Source: Bacteroidales bacterium UBA1680 (GTDB lineage: Bacteria; Bacteroidota; Bacteroidia; Bacteroidales; UBA932). Taken from it: 64,000 nt of DNA. A program made the translations under genes and the position numbers. Positions 9,164-19,279 of the stretch are shown in pieces. The stretch covers positions 1 through 64,000 of the forward strand of contig DCKG01000005.1 in the NCBI GenBank assembly GCA_002320605.1, in the 5' to 3' direction. Positions within the stretch are counted from its first letter, which is position 1. The number at the start of each line of letters is the position of its first letter. The notes beneath the pieces are model-generated. The model worked only from the letters and a program-made list of their open reading frames with translations, was not told where the DNA came from and ran no database searches.

Positions 9164-11575
9164 CTATTGCTGACGATATGCCTCCAGCACTTTCTCAAGT
9201 TCCTCCAGACTTGAAATCAACACCTGGCGAGGCTTGGAGCCCTCTTGAGGGCCAACGATTCCGGCAGCCTCCAGCTGATCCATTACTCGGCCAGCCTTAG
9301 CATAACCCATTCCTAAGCGTCTTTGCAAGTCAGAAGTTGAGCCTCGCTGGGTCGTGACAACCATCTTGGCTGCCTCTTCGAAACGCTCATCGAGACTCTT
9401 CATGTCTATCATGCCGCCATCACTCTCGTCCGACTGCTCGTCAACGGAAGGTAAGTAATATGGAGTGTTATAACTTTTCTTGTAACCATCCTGCGCGCTG
9501 ACAGCCTTGGTGATTTTCGCTATTTCCTCGTTAGAGACTAAGGCACACTGGACACGCTCTGTCTCAACTCCGGCATAATACAGCATGTCTCCCCTTCCGA
9601 TAAGCTTCTCGGCTCCGGGAGAATCAAGAATCGTCGCTGAATCTATCCTCGAAACCACTCTGAACGCTATTCTAGTAGGGAAATTCGATTTAATGAGACC
9701 AGTAATCACATCAACAGAAGGCCTCTGAGTAGCGATAATCACGTGGATGCCAGCCGCACGTCCTTTCTGAGCCAGACGAATGATGGACGTGGAGATGCTT
9801 CTCGCAATGGTTTTCGCCTCCCCGGTAGCCCCGACCGACATAGTCAGGTCAGCATATTCATCAATCACCACGACGATATATGGCAAGAAACGATGCCCTT
9901 CATCAGACCTCAAGTGATGGTGATTGTATTTATCGTTATACTGGCTGATTTTCTGCACGTATGCCTTGCTCAGCAGCTCGTACCTGTTATCCATCTCCTT
10001 GCATAGAGAGCGCAGGACTTTCTCCGCCAGCTTAGGATTCTTCACGATGGCGTTCACCCTCTCCTCTTCCTCGTCATGGAAATCTGGAAGGACAGCCAGA
10101 TAATGATGCAGCAGGCGCTCGTAAGCGCTGAACTCCACCATCTTAGGGTCGATGAACACGAATTTAAGCTCCGAAGGGTGCTTTGAGAATAACAACGAAG
10201 AAACAATCACGTTCAGGCAGACAGACTTACCCTGCTTAGTCGCACCGGCGACCAGCAGATGGGGAGCCTCAGCCAAATCGAACACCTTCACTTTCTGCTG
10301 AATCGTATAACCGATGGCGACCGGGAGCTCCGCCTTGCTTGTTCTGAAAGCCTCATCGTTCAGAACGGCACGTAAAGGCACTATTGATGGATTATCATTC
10401 GCAACCTCTATTCCGACAGAGTCTGGTAATGTGATCACGCGCACGCCTTTAGCATGAAGATACATTCCGATGTCCTCCTGAATCCGCTTGATGCCGGCAA
10501 TCTTCACCCCCGGGGCAGGATAGACCATGTAAAGCGTCACCGTAGGGCCTACGACGGCTTTCACGTCTTGCACCTGAATCTTGAAGTTCTCGAGCGTAGC
10601 TCGTATCTTATTGTTATTGCGAGTTATTTCCTCGTTGGAGACATCCCTGCGAGTAGATTCGTGAACTTCCAGCAAGTCCAGGCTGAGCGGCTTGTAATCA
10701 GGCAGCTCGCTCTTGCTGTCGTATGGCTCCAGCTCTTTCTTGATCTCCGTGGAAAGACCCTCGCCGCGTTGGATTTCTAAAGTTCCCTCTGCCTTGGCTT
10801 CTTCAGATGGTTCCGGCTTTGCCTCCGGCTGGCCATCGAATCCTGAGAGATTGATTGAAGAATCTCGTTCTGGATTTGCTTCTGGCTCCTTGTCGGTATA
10901 TCCATTTACTTCTTCTGGCTCCTTGAAGAACTTCTTTCTCTTCTCGATCACTGGCTCTTCGCTCGGTTCTGGCTCGTTTTCGTCTTCTGGATTATCTTTT
11001 CCAATGCCAGCCATCCAATGCTTGAACCTGGAGCTTGCGAAGAGCAACCAGAGGATTACCGCCGTAACCAGAATGACTCCCGTCACGATATTCCCAAGCA
11101 GGTTCGTCACCCAGCTTACAGAAGAAGCCCCGCATTGCCCCCCTAAGCCGCCACCGAAAGCATTATTGAAGCCAGTCAGGTTCGAGATGAAAGCCAGAAT
11201 GAAAGATGCTATGAGAGCCCCCGTGAGCGTCAAGAGAATTGTTCTCAGCATTGAGTAATGCCAGCGCTTAAGCAAAAGCCTCATAGAGATGGCAAAGAGA
11301 ATAAGGATAAGGGCGAAACTGCCAAGCCCGAAACATTGAGTGATTAGGAAATATGACCACTTGAAGCCTAGCTTGCCACAGATGTTCGAGACCTCTATCG
11401 ACTTATCAGAAATCTCTGTAGACAAGAGGCTCTGGTCTGTTTTCCAAGTGAATAAGTATGAGACGTTGGCCAAGAGAGTAAATATGGCGAAGACGGCAAT
11501 GAGAAGTCCCGTGATTTTTATAACCCTCTCCTTGTCGTCATCGTCTAAATCTCTCCAGAACGTGAATAACCTCAT
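9164..11575 (-). CDS. ftsK: DNA translocase FtsK/SpoIIIE
   Basis: A septal DNA pump that clears chromosomes during division and activates Xer recombination. The 803 residues contain four N-terminal membrane segments (about 20-45, 80-107, 113-140, 157-183), then an acidic linker rich in Glu and Pro (about 195-290). The motor follows, with Walker A GATKQGKS at about 440 and Walker B VVVIDEYADL at about 570. A winged-helix gamma domain at about 735-803 (SDLQRRLGMGYAKAGRVMDQLE) reads the polar KOPS sites. The start overlaps the stop of the DUF4290 gene as ATGA, so the two are translationally coupled; lolA follows. Confidence 0.96.
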   Translation of the reverse strand: MRLFTFWRDLDDDDKERVIKITGLLIAVFAIFTLLANVSYLFTWKTDQSLLSTEISDKSIEVSNICGKLGFKWSYFLITQCFGLGSFALILILFAISMRLLLKRWHYSMLRTILLTLTGALIASFILAFISNLTGFNNAFGGGLGGQCGASSVSWVTNLLGNIVTGVILVTAVILWLLFASSRFKHWMAGIGKDNPEDENEPEPSEEPVIEKRKKFFKEPEEVNGYTDKEPEANPERDSSINLSGFDGQPEAKPEPSEEAKAEGTLEIQRGEGLSTEIKKELEPYDSKSELPDYKPLSLDLLEVHESTRRDVSNEEITRNNNKIRATLENFKIQVQDVKAVVGPTVTLYMVYPAPGVKIAGIKRIQEDIGMYLHAKGVRVITLPDSVGIEVANDNPSIVPLRAVLNDEAFRTSKAELPVAIGYTIQQKVKVFDLAEAPHLLVAGATKQGKSVCLNVIVSSLLFSKHPSELKFVFIDPKMVEFSAYERLLHHYLAVLPDFHDEEEERVNAIVKNPKLAEKVLRSLCKEMDNRYELLSKAYVQKISQYNDKYNHHHLRSDEGHRFLPYIVVVIDEYADLTMSVGATGEAKTIARSISTSIIRLAQKGRAAGIHVIIATQRPSVDVITGLIKSNFPTRIAFRVVSRIDSATILDSPGAEKLIGRGDMLYYAGVETERVQCALVSNEEIAKITKAVSAQDGYKKSYNTPYYLPSVDEQSDESDGGMIDMKSLDERFEEAAKMVVTTQRGSTSDLQRRLGMGYAKAGRVMDQLEAAGIVGPQEGSKPRQVLISSLEELEKVLEAYRQQ

Positions 11576-12234
11576 TTCCTATTCCTATGTTTCTTCTGAT
11601 TCTTGTTATGATTCTGTCCGATTCCAAGATTCAGGCCTGGACGCGAGAAGTTAGCGTCGTCTGATATCTTCGACAGCTCCAAGTCCGCAGGAACACGTAT
11701 GCGGCCATTAGAAAGCTTTTCGATGTCTGCGAATATGGTTTCGTCAGCCACGCTGTCCTTGTTCCAAATAAGGTATTGCTGCCTCATGTATATTGCCAGA
11801 GAGCGTAGCATAACCCTCTTCATCTCGCCTTCCGGTTCTTCTGCGATCAGGTCTATTATGCTTTCTATGTTCCTGCCGTAATGAGTTGCGCGAATAGGTT
11901 TCTTATTCAGAGGAATCTTCATAGGGGGAACTTCCTTCGCCTTTTTTTCTGGCATAGGGTATGGCGAATCAATGTCTAAATCGTAATCAGCTATCATATA
12001 GAGCAAATCCCAGAGCTTGTGCTCATAATTCTCCTGAGACTTAACGCTCGGGTTCAGGAACTCCATCACCTTCACTACCGCCCTTGCCTGCTCGGAACGC
12101 TTCGCCTTATCTGGAATTCTATTCAGCTGTTCCACCATTTCCAAGACATTGCGACCATATTCAGGCATCTCAAGCTTCTCACGTTCAGTGTTGTAATAAA
12201 GCTTTATCGTATTTTTTCCAGACTCCATATTCAT
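11572..12234 (-). CDS. DUF4290 family protein
   Basis: A 220-residue soluble protein of the Bacteroidota-specific DUF4290 family. Recognisable features are the opening KLYYNTEREKLEMPEYGRNV, the central DLDIDSPYPMP and IRATHYGRNIESIID, and a basic Asn/Lys-rich tail (NHNKNQKKHRNRK). Function is unknown. The ATGA overlap with ftsK and the 31-base gap after addA place it in the recombination and chromosome-processing run. A second ATG two codons downstream is an equally possible start. Confidence 0.82.
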   Translation of the reverse strand: MNMESGKNTIKLYYNTEREKLEMPEYGRNVLEMVEQLNRIPDKAKRSEQARAVVKVMEFLNPSVKSQENYEHKLWDLLYMIADYDLDIDSPYPMPEKKAKEVPPMKIPLNKKPIRATHYGRNIESIIDLIAEEPEGEMKRVMLRSLAIYMRQQYLIWNKDSVADETIFADIEKLSNGRIRVPADLELSKISDDANFSRPGLNLGIGQNHNKNQKKHRNRK

Positions 12235-12265
12235 AAATTGTTGTCAATTTGCAAATATAAGAAAA

Positions 12266-15200
12266 TTATTCTACCTCATCTGCCGGCACATACCAAATAG
12301 CCCCTTCGACCTGCGAATATCCCATGCGCTTATAGATATTCATATATTTTGACATCTGAGACTTGTGGCGAGTGTTTTTCTCGCCGAACTTGTAATCCAC
12401 GATGGCCACCTTCCCATCATGGATGATGACCCTGTCTGGCCGGCACTCTTCTCCGTCAGCATCGAATAGGGATGTCTCGGTGAAGATTTCCGCCCCTCTT
12501 TCAGGAAACCACTCCGGATGCGCGGCGATTCTTTCCTTGAGAAGTTTCATGTCCGCTTCTGCGTTCTCTTTGTCTACATCCCCAGACTGCAAAGCCTTTT
12601 CCACAGCCGACTGAACGTCACCAGGGGTTATCACAGAGGCAAGGATATTATGCAGGACAGTGCCATTGCGGACAGCCTCGTCGCGAGCCTTCGCTTCCTC
12701 TGTGAAAAAATCTGATGAATCCATGCTGAGCCGAAGCCTGAGGTCACCACGGCCACTACCCTCGTCAAAATCAAGAGGGAAGGAAGGAAAGCCAGGAGTC
12801 CTGACCTGCGACTTCTCGCCATCCCTATCCATCTTGGAAAAATCATAGCTAGCTCCTTTCATGAATATGATGTCTTCCCCTTCCGAACTCTTCGTGAATC
12901 CTTGAGCATCGGATACCATGAAACTCTCCAATATTCCGGCAAGGCTCTTGAAGCTGCCATCCTTCATGGTCCCGCCACTCTCTGCTATGACCGTAAGTCC
13001 TTTTGAAGCACGAGTAAGAGCCACGTAGAACGTATTGATGTTGTCTACATGCTGCAGGAAGACTTCGTTCCTATACTCATCTTCGAAAATCGTGTCTGAA
13101 CTGCTACCAGAGAGCATAAAGTTGAACGCAGCCTTTCCTATGCCCTCCAATGGGGTTCCATCTACTCTCGGAACTATCCAGCGGTCCGTCTTTCGGAACA
13201 AGCCCACTTTTTCGGCAAACGGGAATATCACGTATGGGAATTCCAAGCCTTTAGATTTATGGATGGTCATGACCCGCACCGCATTCTCGTCTCTTGGGGA
13301 ACTGACTTTCGGAGAATCCTCGCCCCACTGCTTCAAGAAAGCATTCAGGGAATTGCCGTTCGTGGCCGAAAAATCTTGCACGTAATCCATGAAAGACTGA
13401 ATATAAAGCACTTCATCCTCGAAATCCTCCTTGCTCATTTTCTCTCGGATTTTCCTGAGCAGTATCTCGCATAGTTCCAAGAGGCTGTGGAATTGAACGT
13501 TCCTGGCATCCAGCCCTGCCTCCTCTGCTATATACGAGCCTATTTTGTCTTCCGGATTATTCACCGCAGAGATCAGCGATGCAAGCTTCCTGACGACCGA
13601 CGACGACTTCAAATTCAATGAATCGTCAGAGATTACGTCCAAGCCATTTTCTATAAGATAACCAGCCGTCCAGGAACCTTCTTGATTATTTCTTACCAAG
13701 ACGGCTATGTCGCCAGGTTTCGCCCCTGCTTCAAGTACTTTATTAATCGTCTCCAACGTCCTGGGAAGCTCCTCCTCGGAATCGCAGAAAACAATTTCCA
13801 CGTTACCTTCCTGAATATCTTTCGTACGGACCTCTTGCTCTAGCCCGCCGTAAATCGCCGATACGGAATCCGCTTTCGCAGGATCCGAGCCATCCACGGC
13901 ATCGATAACCTTGGCAGCATATCGAAAAAAGGCATTGTTGAACTCCACGATATTCCTCAGGCTCCGCCAGTTGCCTGTCATCCCGCTTGGCTGCGCATTC
14001 GGAAATTCGGCCTGCACTTCCCTAGCCATCAAGTTCCAGTCAGAGCCTCGCCATCTGTAAATGCTCTGCTTCACGTCCCCGACGAGCAGATTTTCGAAGT
14101 TCTGAGAGTTACTGTTGGCTATGAGCGGACGAAAATTTTCCCATTGAATCCGAGACGTATCCTGAAACTCGTCCAGAAGGAAATGCTCGTACCTGACACC
14201 TATTTTCTCGTACACGAAAGGGGCATCAGAGCCATCAATTATGTTTTTCAGCAGAACGTTGGATTCCTCTATGCAGAGCACGTTATGCTCCCTCATCACA
14301 TCCATGAAGGCCGTCGAAAGTTCGTTGGCGATACCAAGATCGTTTATCTGGCCTTCGATCTGAGCGGCCGTATTGAACACCTTTATGCCTCCGTCGTAAT
14401 ACGCTATAAGGTGCAGCACAGGGGGAAGCAGAGCCCCTTCTAGAGAGGCATATTTCTCCACGTCAGCCTTCTTGAACCAAGACTGGAAGTCCTCTGCCTT
14501 GCTTCTGAAAGAGTCGGTGAAGCCAGGGATGCCTCCGTAAGGATCCATGTCATCGAATTTTTCCAGTGTCTTGGACATGAACGACCGCGAAGTTACGCTA
14601 GGATCGACGCCTGCCGAAAGGAAAGCGTCCTTAACCGCCTGCACGGCATCTTTCAGCCCGCGACGGAAATCTTGCATCACCTTTCTCAATACGACCTTCA
14701 TCCTTTTCAGGTTTTCCTTGGAATATGCCTTAGAGTCATCCACCCCATACTGTTCGGTCACTGCTCTGTGCTCGTCCGACTCAAGCTGAGAAGCCATATT
14801 CAGAAGATCGTCTTTCAAGCTGTACTTCTGGCCTCTTTCCAGTCTCTCCATAACGCTGTCGGACACCCATCTCAGCAATTCTGGCTGCAGTTCGGAGAGC
14901 GAGTCCAGAATCCGGTCAACGCTCTCTTCGACCAAAGAATCCTTGTCCAGCTCGACCTGATAGTTAGAGAACTGGCCTATCTCGCGAGAGAACGATTTCA
15001 GGCTCTGCTGGAAGAAGCGGTCGATGGTGCTGATGGCGAATGCGCTATAGTCATGCAATATATTGAATAGCACGGCAGCAGATTTATCCCTCAAAGCCTC
15101 TTTCGTCTGAAATTCAGAAGGCACGAACTCTTTAAGGTAGCTGGAATTTTCTGTATCTGAGGCTAACGTGTGCAGCTCTTTCAAGATTCGGCTCTTCATC

Positions 15201-15346
15201 TCGTCGGTGGCCTTATTCGTGAAAGTGACGGCTAGGATGTGCCTGTAGGCGTAAGGATCGTCGTTCTTCAGCAATAGCTCTATATATGTCTTGGCAAGGT
15301 TCCAAGTCTTTCCTGAACCAGCTGATGCTTTCAATATCTTAATCAT
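12266..15346 (-). CDS. addA: AddA/RecB-like UvrD-family helicase-nuclease
   Basis: The helicase and nuclease subunit that processes double-strand ends for recombination. Helicase motifs: Walker A ASAGSGKT (residues 6-15), motif Ia AVTFTNKATDEM, motif II LLDEFQDTS (about 395), motif III GDVKQSIYRWRGSD, motif V VMTIHKSKGLEFP and motif VI FYVALTRASKGL. The C-terminus is a PD-(D/E)XK nuclease, with RPDRVIIHDG and VDYKFGEK near 975-990. At 1026 residues it is shorter than Bacillus AddA. It starts 10 bases after the addB-like gene, and the two surely act as one complex. Confidence 0.93.
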   Translation of the reverse strand: MIKILKASAGSGKTWNLAKTYIELLLKNDDPYAYRHILAVTFTNKATDEMKSRILKELHTLASDTENSSYLKEFVPSEFQTKEALRDKSAAVLFNILHDYSAFAISTIDRFFQQSLKSFSREIGQFSNYQVELDKDSLVEESVDRILDSLSELQPELLRWVSDSVMERLERGQKYSLKDDLLNMASQLESDEHRAVTEQYGVDDSKAYSKENLKRMKVVLRKVMQDFRRGLKDAVQAVKDAFLSAGVDPSVTSRSFMSKTLEKFDDMDPYGGIPGFTDSFRSKAEDFQSWFKKADVEKYASLEGALLPPVLHLIAYYDGGIKVFNTAAQIEGQINDLGIANELSTAFMDVMREHNVLCIEESNVLLKNIIDGSDAPFVYEKIGVRYEHFLLDEFQDTSRIQWENFRPLIANSNSQNFENLLVGDVKQSIYRWRGSDWNLMAREVQAEFPNAQPSGMTGNWRSLRNIVEFNNAFFRYAAKVIDAVDGSDPAKADSVSAIYGGLEQEVRTKDIQEGNVEIVFCDSEEELPRTLETINKVLEAGAKPGDIAVLVRNNQEGSWTAGYLIENGLDVISDDSLNLKSSSVVRKLASLISAVNNPEDKIGSYIAEEAGLDARNVQFHSLLELCEILLRKIREKMSKEDFEDEVLYIQSFMDYVQDFSATNGNSLNAFLKQWGEDSPKVSSPRDENAVRVMTIHKSKGLEFPYVIFPFAEKVGLFRKTDRWIVPRVDGTPLEGIGKAAFNFMLSGSSSDTIFEDEYRNEVFLQHVDNINTFYVALTRASKGLTVIAESGGTMKDGSFKSLAGILESFMVSDAQGFTKSSEGEDIIFMKGASYDFSKMDRDGEKSQVRTPGFPSFPLDFDEGSGRGDLRLRLSMDSSDFFTEEAKARDEAVRNGTVLHNILASVITPGDVQSAVEKALQSGDVDKENAEADMKLLKERIAAHPEWFPERGAEIFTETSLFDADGEECRPDRVIIHDGKVAIVDYKFGEKNTRHKSQMSKYMNIYKRMGYSQVEGAIWYVPADEVE

Positions 15347-15356
15347 AAATATTCAT

Positions 15357-18320
15357 TTATCTTCCGCAAATATTTTTGAAACTGCACCAAGCACACACCG
15401 AAGTGGCATTCGTCCTCCGCCAGCCTACGTTCAAGTCCTGCATCTGGACAAGCGCCGAGTGCAGGAGCTCCTCGGTGCATTCATTGAATTTATGGCTCAT
15501 GGGTACTTCCAGGACCTCATTCTTGAACATGCTGAGCGGCTGGTAAATAGAGTTCACTATCTGTCCCCCGCTCCAACTCGGGTCGTGGAGAACCATGTAG
15601 TCGTAAATGAATAGCTGGAAAGCGATTTTAGGCCTTTTATCATTGTCTGGAGCGAACAAAGCCTCTGCAACTGCCTCTGCGTTATCATCGTTTATGTTCA
15701 TCTCGGAGTCCGCCACCTTTCCTGTCTTGTAATCAACAATTCGCACTTGGCCAGGAAGGAAGCTGTCTTTTCTGTCTATGTAGCCCACGAATTTAAATCC
15801 GTCCACTTCTGCCTCCACACGTTCCTCCAAGCCTAGTATCTTGAAAGAATTGACGTGGTGTTTTTCGAGAAGTTCTCTATCGCGCCGCAGAGTCCTCAAG
15901 ACATATTGCAGGATGACGTTCTCGGTCACGAGGTCGCGACCGCTCACTTCGAATGTATGCATCTGGCTGAGTATCAAGCTCCTGATTCTTGCCTTAATAT
16001 CATCTTGGCGCTTCAGCCAGAGGTCGATATATTCCTTTGTCACCTCCGTCAGCCGCCCCGGCAAGTTATCATTCCGATTCCTATCTGAAATGTCGTATGA
16101 CGGATCCATCGCAGCCTCCCCTAGATAAAGTGCCTGCATAGTAGAATGGAATATATTTCCTAACGTTGGGGCATCTACATCCTCAGTCACTTCTTCCTCC
16201 TCACTGAGTTTCTTTATGCTGGAGAAATAGAACATTGCCGGGCAGTCCAGATAGCTTTTCATCGTGGAAGCCGAGAACTTGACCTCTCGCAATGCTGCCA
16301 CATCACTCTCCGTCTTAGGAATGTCTGATATCTCTATGTGGCTTTTCGCTGAGGCTTTCACGAAACTTCTTTTCAGAGGCACGCCAAAATGGTATTCCAG
16401 CTGTTTGATGTAGCGGCTCTCCTCACCGACCTTCAATCCCTCGGTCCTGGAATCAAAAATCATGGTCACGGTCTCCGCTCGCTGAATCATCCTATAGAAA
16501 TAATATGCCCACACGGCATCTTGTAACTCGTATGTTGGCAAGCCGAAGCCTTTTCGCAACTCCGGAGGGATGAATGAAGAGCTGACACTTCTTCGAGGGA
16601 ATATGCCTTCGTTGCAAGAGAGCAGGAATATATGCTTGAAGTCCAGCGCCCTAGTTTCAAGCGGTCCCATGACCTGCAGCCCTTTCAGCGGTTCCCCATT
16701 GAAAGGCACCGAGACTGGGCCGATGAGCTGCTCGAAAAGCCGGAAATACGTAAGTGGCAGTACGGCCAGGTTGTTTGTTTTCAACTGGTTTACGGCATTG
16801 TAGGCGGCCTTCGCGAACTCCAGGTCTATCGAAGCCCCGCCACCCTCGGAAAGTATTTCAGCAATGCCGGCTATCATGCCCAGCTGATACTCTTCTATTG
16901 CAAGGATTTGCTTGTTGTCAATGGCTTTAGGATCCTTCACGGCTGCCCTGAACACCAAATCGAAAAGCGGATTGCCTCGCAGGTCGTCCTCACAGACATA
17001 GTACCTCGAATCTTTCTTTATGTCCATTGCCTTTTTCGCAGCCTCATCGTCTTCTGTGATGATTTTCTGAAATATGCCGGAAGACAGCACGTCCCAGACC
17101 TGCTTGTGGTAGAAGTACCATTTGCCATCCTTTTCCCTAAGATGCAGCTGGAGAGAATCCACGACCGACAGGAAATCATAGAATGCACTGCTACGCATCG
17201 GATACCCCATCGTCACATTAATATCCTGTATTTCAGGAGGCACGGAATTTAGCACGGGCACTAGAAGGGTTTCATCTGGAATAACTACCGCCATGTCACT
17301 GTAGTCCTTATCGTTCCAAAGACTCCCAAGATTGCCTTCCAAGGCCTGCCCTTCGGAAGCTTTTTCCGAGAGCAGTTCCGGCAGCAGCTTTGCCTGCCCG
17401 ACCGAGGATGGGACGCTGATGACCTCGAACTTGGGTTCTGGCAAGCCTTCCGAATCCAGATTGAATGCCTGCCCGAATTCCTCGACGTTCTTGGAGAGGA
17501 AAAGCGAGGCCTTGTTATGCTTATCTTTCATCATCTTGCTCGAGAAGTCCCAGCAGAACTCTGCCAGGCCTGCGTCCCGCATCTTCCTCATCACTGCCCT
17601 TTCGCACTCGTTCAATGCATTGTGGCCGACGAATATGAATTTTCGTGTGTTTGGAAATGCCTCTGTCAGCACGTCTGCAGTCGCTTCGCCCTTAAGCCTT
17701 TCCGCAACGTTCCTGTAAACCATGCCTTCGTAGGCTATCCCTTTATCTGTCAGGGTTTTACGATAATCATTATACAACGGCCACAGAATCTGCCACATCC
17801 TAAGGAAACGTTCCTTCACGTCAGGATCCTTAGAGTCAAGATCCACCCTCATTCCCTCGGCGCCACGGAAATGCGACATGAACTGAGAAATTGCCTTGCG
17901 CTGAGCCTCGGAAAGATATTCATAATTATCTTGAATGGCCTTGAAGTCCGTAACATTGGCGAACAGCATCTTGGCATCCACAAGATATTTGTCCAAATCG
18001 TCGAAATCACCTATTAATATATCGCCCCAGAAGATGAATTCGTCAAGTGGCTCCGGCTCCTTATAAAGCTTTGAGTAGCAATCATATAAAATCAGCAGGA
18101 GCCGTATCCTATCCGCGGAAGAAGAACCAGCGGCCTGAAAGAAGAAATCATTGATCGTGAGCATTTTGGGCGACACGATCGGGGTTCCGGCAGCCTTCAC
18201 TGCCTCTCCGAGATACTTCTTGAAGAAGACCTGGCTACGCCTGTTCGGGAACACGAAGCACAGAGACGAGAAGCCGTCCGTGTCGAAATAATACTCAACT
18301 ACTTGTCTTAGGAACTGCAT
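15357..18320 (-). CDS. addB: AddB-like PD-(D/E)XK nuclease with Fe-S cysteines
   Basis: Partner of AddA. The N-terminus (FVFPNRRSQVFFKKYL) matches the degenerate helicase opening of AddB proteins, and the middle contains the family's LLSCNEGIFPRR segment. The C-terminal nuclease shows GYIDRKDSFLP then VDYKTGK at about 862. Four cysteines in the AddB pattern are present: one in LDCPAMFYF (about 691) before the nuclease, and three in CAWCSFKNIC at the extreme C-terminus, suiting a 4Fe-4S cluster. The length is 987 residues. It is the first gene of the minus-strand run addB-addA-DUF4290-ftsK-lolA. Confidence 0.88.
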   Translation of the reverse strand: MQFLRQVVEYYFDTDGFSSLCFVFPNRRSQVFFKKYLGEAVKAAGTPIVSPKMLTINDFFFQAAGSSSADRIRLLLILYDCYSKLYKEPEPLDEFIFWGDILIGDFDDLDKYLVDAKMLFANVTDFKAIQDNYEYLSEAQRKAISQFMSHFRGAEGMRVDLDSKDPDVKERFLRMWQILWPLYNDYRKTLTDKGIAYEGMVYRNVAERLKGEATADVLTEAFPNTRKFIFVGHNALNECERAVMRKMRDAGLAEFCWDFSSKMMKDKHNKASLFLSKNVEEFGQAFNLDSEGLPEPKFEVISVPSSVGQAKLLPELLSEKASEGQALEGNLGSLWNDKDYSDMAVVIPDETLLVPVLNSVPPEIQDINVTMGYPMRSSAFYDFLSVVDSLQLHLREKDGKWYFYHKQVWDVLSSGIFQKIITEDDEAAKKAMDIKKDSRYYVCEDDLRGNPLFDLVFRAAVKDPKAIDNKQILAIEEYQLGMIAGIAEILSEGGGASIDLEFAKAAYNAVNQLKTNNLAVLPLTYFRLFEQLIGPVSVPFNGEPLKGLQVMGPLETRALDFKHIFLLSCNEGIFPRRSVSSSFIPPELRKGFGLPTYELQDAVWAYYFYRMIQRAETVTMIFDSRTEGLKVGEESRYIKQLEYHFGVPLKRSFVKASAKSHIEISDIPKTESDVAALREVKFSASTMKSYLDCPAMFYFSSIKKLSEEEEVTEDVDAPTLGNIFHSTMQALYLGEAAMDPSYDISDRNRNDNLPGRLTEVTKEYIDLWLKRQDDIKARIRSLILSQMHTFEVSGRDLVTENVILQYVLRTLRRDRELLEKHHVNSFKILGLEERVEAEVDGFKFVGYIDRKDSFLPGQVRIVDYKTGKVADSEMNINDDNAEAVAEALFAPDNDKRPKIAFQLFIYDYMVLHDPSWSGGQIVNSIYQPLSMFKNEVLEVPMSHKFNECTEELLHSALVQMQDLNVGWRRTNATSVCAWCSFKNICGR

Positions 18321-18447
18321 ATATAGTTATCAAATCCGTTTGAATATATTCATTAATTTCTTTTGCGCCAAATCTGCTACGAATATAATAGGTAATTGTA
18401 CCAAAACAAGGCACACAAGAACTTTCTGCCAAAAAAATTAATTTAAA

Positions 18448-18478
18448 TTTGAATACTTAAAAACTATGGCTATATTTG
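18448..18478 (+). promoter_or_regulatory. Perfect Bacteroidota promoter for rubrerythrin
   Basis: TTTG (18448-18451), a 19-base spacer and TATATTTG (18471-18478) match the primary-sigma consensus TTTG-N19-TAnnTTTG exactly. Transcription would start near 18484, giving a leader of about 95 bases before the ATG at 18581. Confidence 0.8.
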
Positions 18479-18580
18479 CAGCGTCAAAACAGAAAGAGAC
18501 TCTGTCAGACAGTCAGAAATGACTGTGGCAGCTATTTTGATAGTTTGAAAATTACGTTAACGATTAAATTTTTTTCTACA

Positions 18581-19135
18581 ATGAAAAAGAAATTCAGATG
18601 TTTAGTGTGCGGTTACGTTTATGAAGGCGAGAACCCGCCAGCAGAATGCCCTCAGTGCCATGCGCCTGCTAGCAAATTCGTAGAGATCAAAGAAGATGAA
18701 GGCAAACCTCAGTGGGCTTGCGAGCACCATCTCGGAGACGGGAAAGTTGACGACCCTGAGGTTCTCCAAGGACTGCATGATCATTTCAACGGCGAGTGCT
18801 GCGAGGTCGGGATGTACCTTGCGATGAGCCGTCAGGCAGAACGGGAAGGCTATCCAGAGATAGCTGAGGCCTTCAAGAGATATGCTTTCGAGGAGGCAGA
18901 GCACGCCTCTAAATTCGCAGAGCTTCTCGGGGACATCGTCTGGGACACAAAGACTAATCTGGAGAAACGTTATCAGGCAGAGGCAGGGGCTTGCGAAGGC
19001 AAGCTGGCGATTGCCAAGAGAGCCAAGGAACTCGGTTACGATGCCGTTCATGACACAGTTCACGAGATGGCTAAGGACGAAGCTCGCCACGGTGCCGGCT
19101 TCTACGGCCTTCTGACACGCTACTTCGGCAAATAA
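18581..19135 (+). CDS. Reverse rubrerythrin (N-terminal rubredoxin, C-terminal diiron)
   Basis: A peroxide- and oxygen-detoxifying non-haem iron protein of anaerobes. Residues 4-27 hold a rubredoxin-type iron site (CLVC, 12 residues, CPQC). The four-helix ferritin-like domain follows, with diiron ligands visible in FNGECCEVGMYL, FEEAEHASKF and KDEARHGAGF. In classic rubrerythrin the rubredoxin is C-terminal; here it is N-terminal, the 'reverse' type. I place the start at 18581 (MKKKFRCLVCGY); the frame extends upstream to 18476, but that part overlaps the promoter. 184 residues. A terminator follows. Confidence 0.93.
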   Translation: MKKKFRCLVCGYVYEGENPPAECPQCHAPASKFVEIKEDEGKPQWACEHHLGDGKVDDPEVLQGLHDHFNGECCEVGMYLAMSRQAEREGYPEIAEAFKRYAFEEAEHASKFAELLGDIVWDTKTNLEKRYQAEAGACEGKLAIAKRAKELGYDAVHDTVHEMAKDEARHGAGFYGLLTRYFGK

Positions 19136-19203
19136 TCTGACGCCTCCCACTATCATCCTGACGACTCTTTTTGTCGTTCAGAATCAAGGAAGGCGGAATT
19201 CGA

Positions 19204-19240
19204 AAGCCACCGAGCGTAATGCCCGATGGCTTATTTTTTT
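19204..19240 (+). terminator. Rho-independent terminator after rubrerythrin
   Basis: AAGCCACCG (19204-19212) pairs with CGATGGCTT (ending 19232) with one mismatch, and is followed by ATTTTTTT. A second weaker hairpin, CTGACGAC...GTCGTTCAG, lies just upstream at 19161-19184. Confidence 0.8.
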
Positions 19241-19279
19241 CCGGCAAGCATTAAATTATCCGGACCAGAGCATTTGCGC

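Noticed and set aside
10713..11258. Ser-rich 181-residue frame opposite ftsK
   Set aside because: It mirrors the acidic linker and membrane helices of FtsK; the low-complexity Ser/Pro composition is a by-product.
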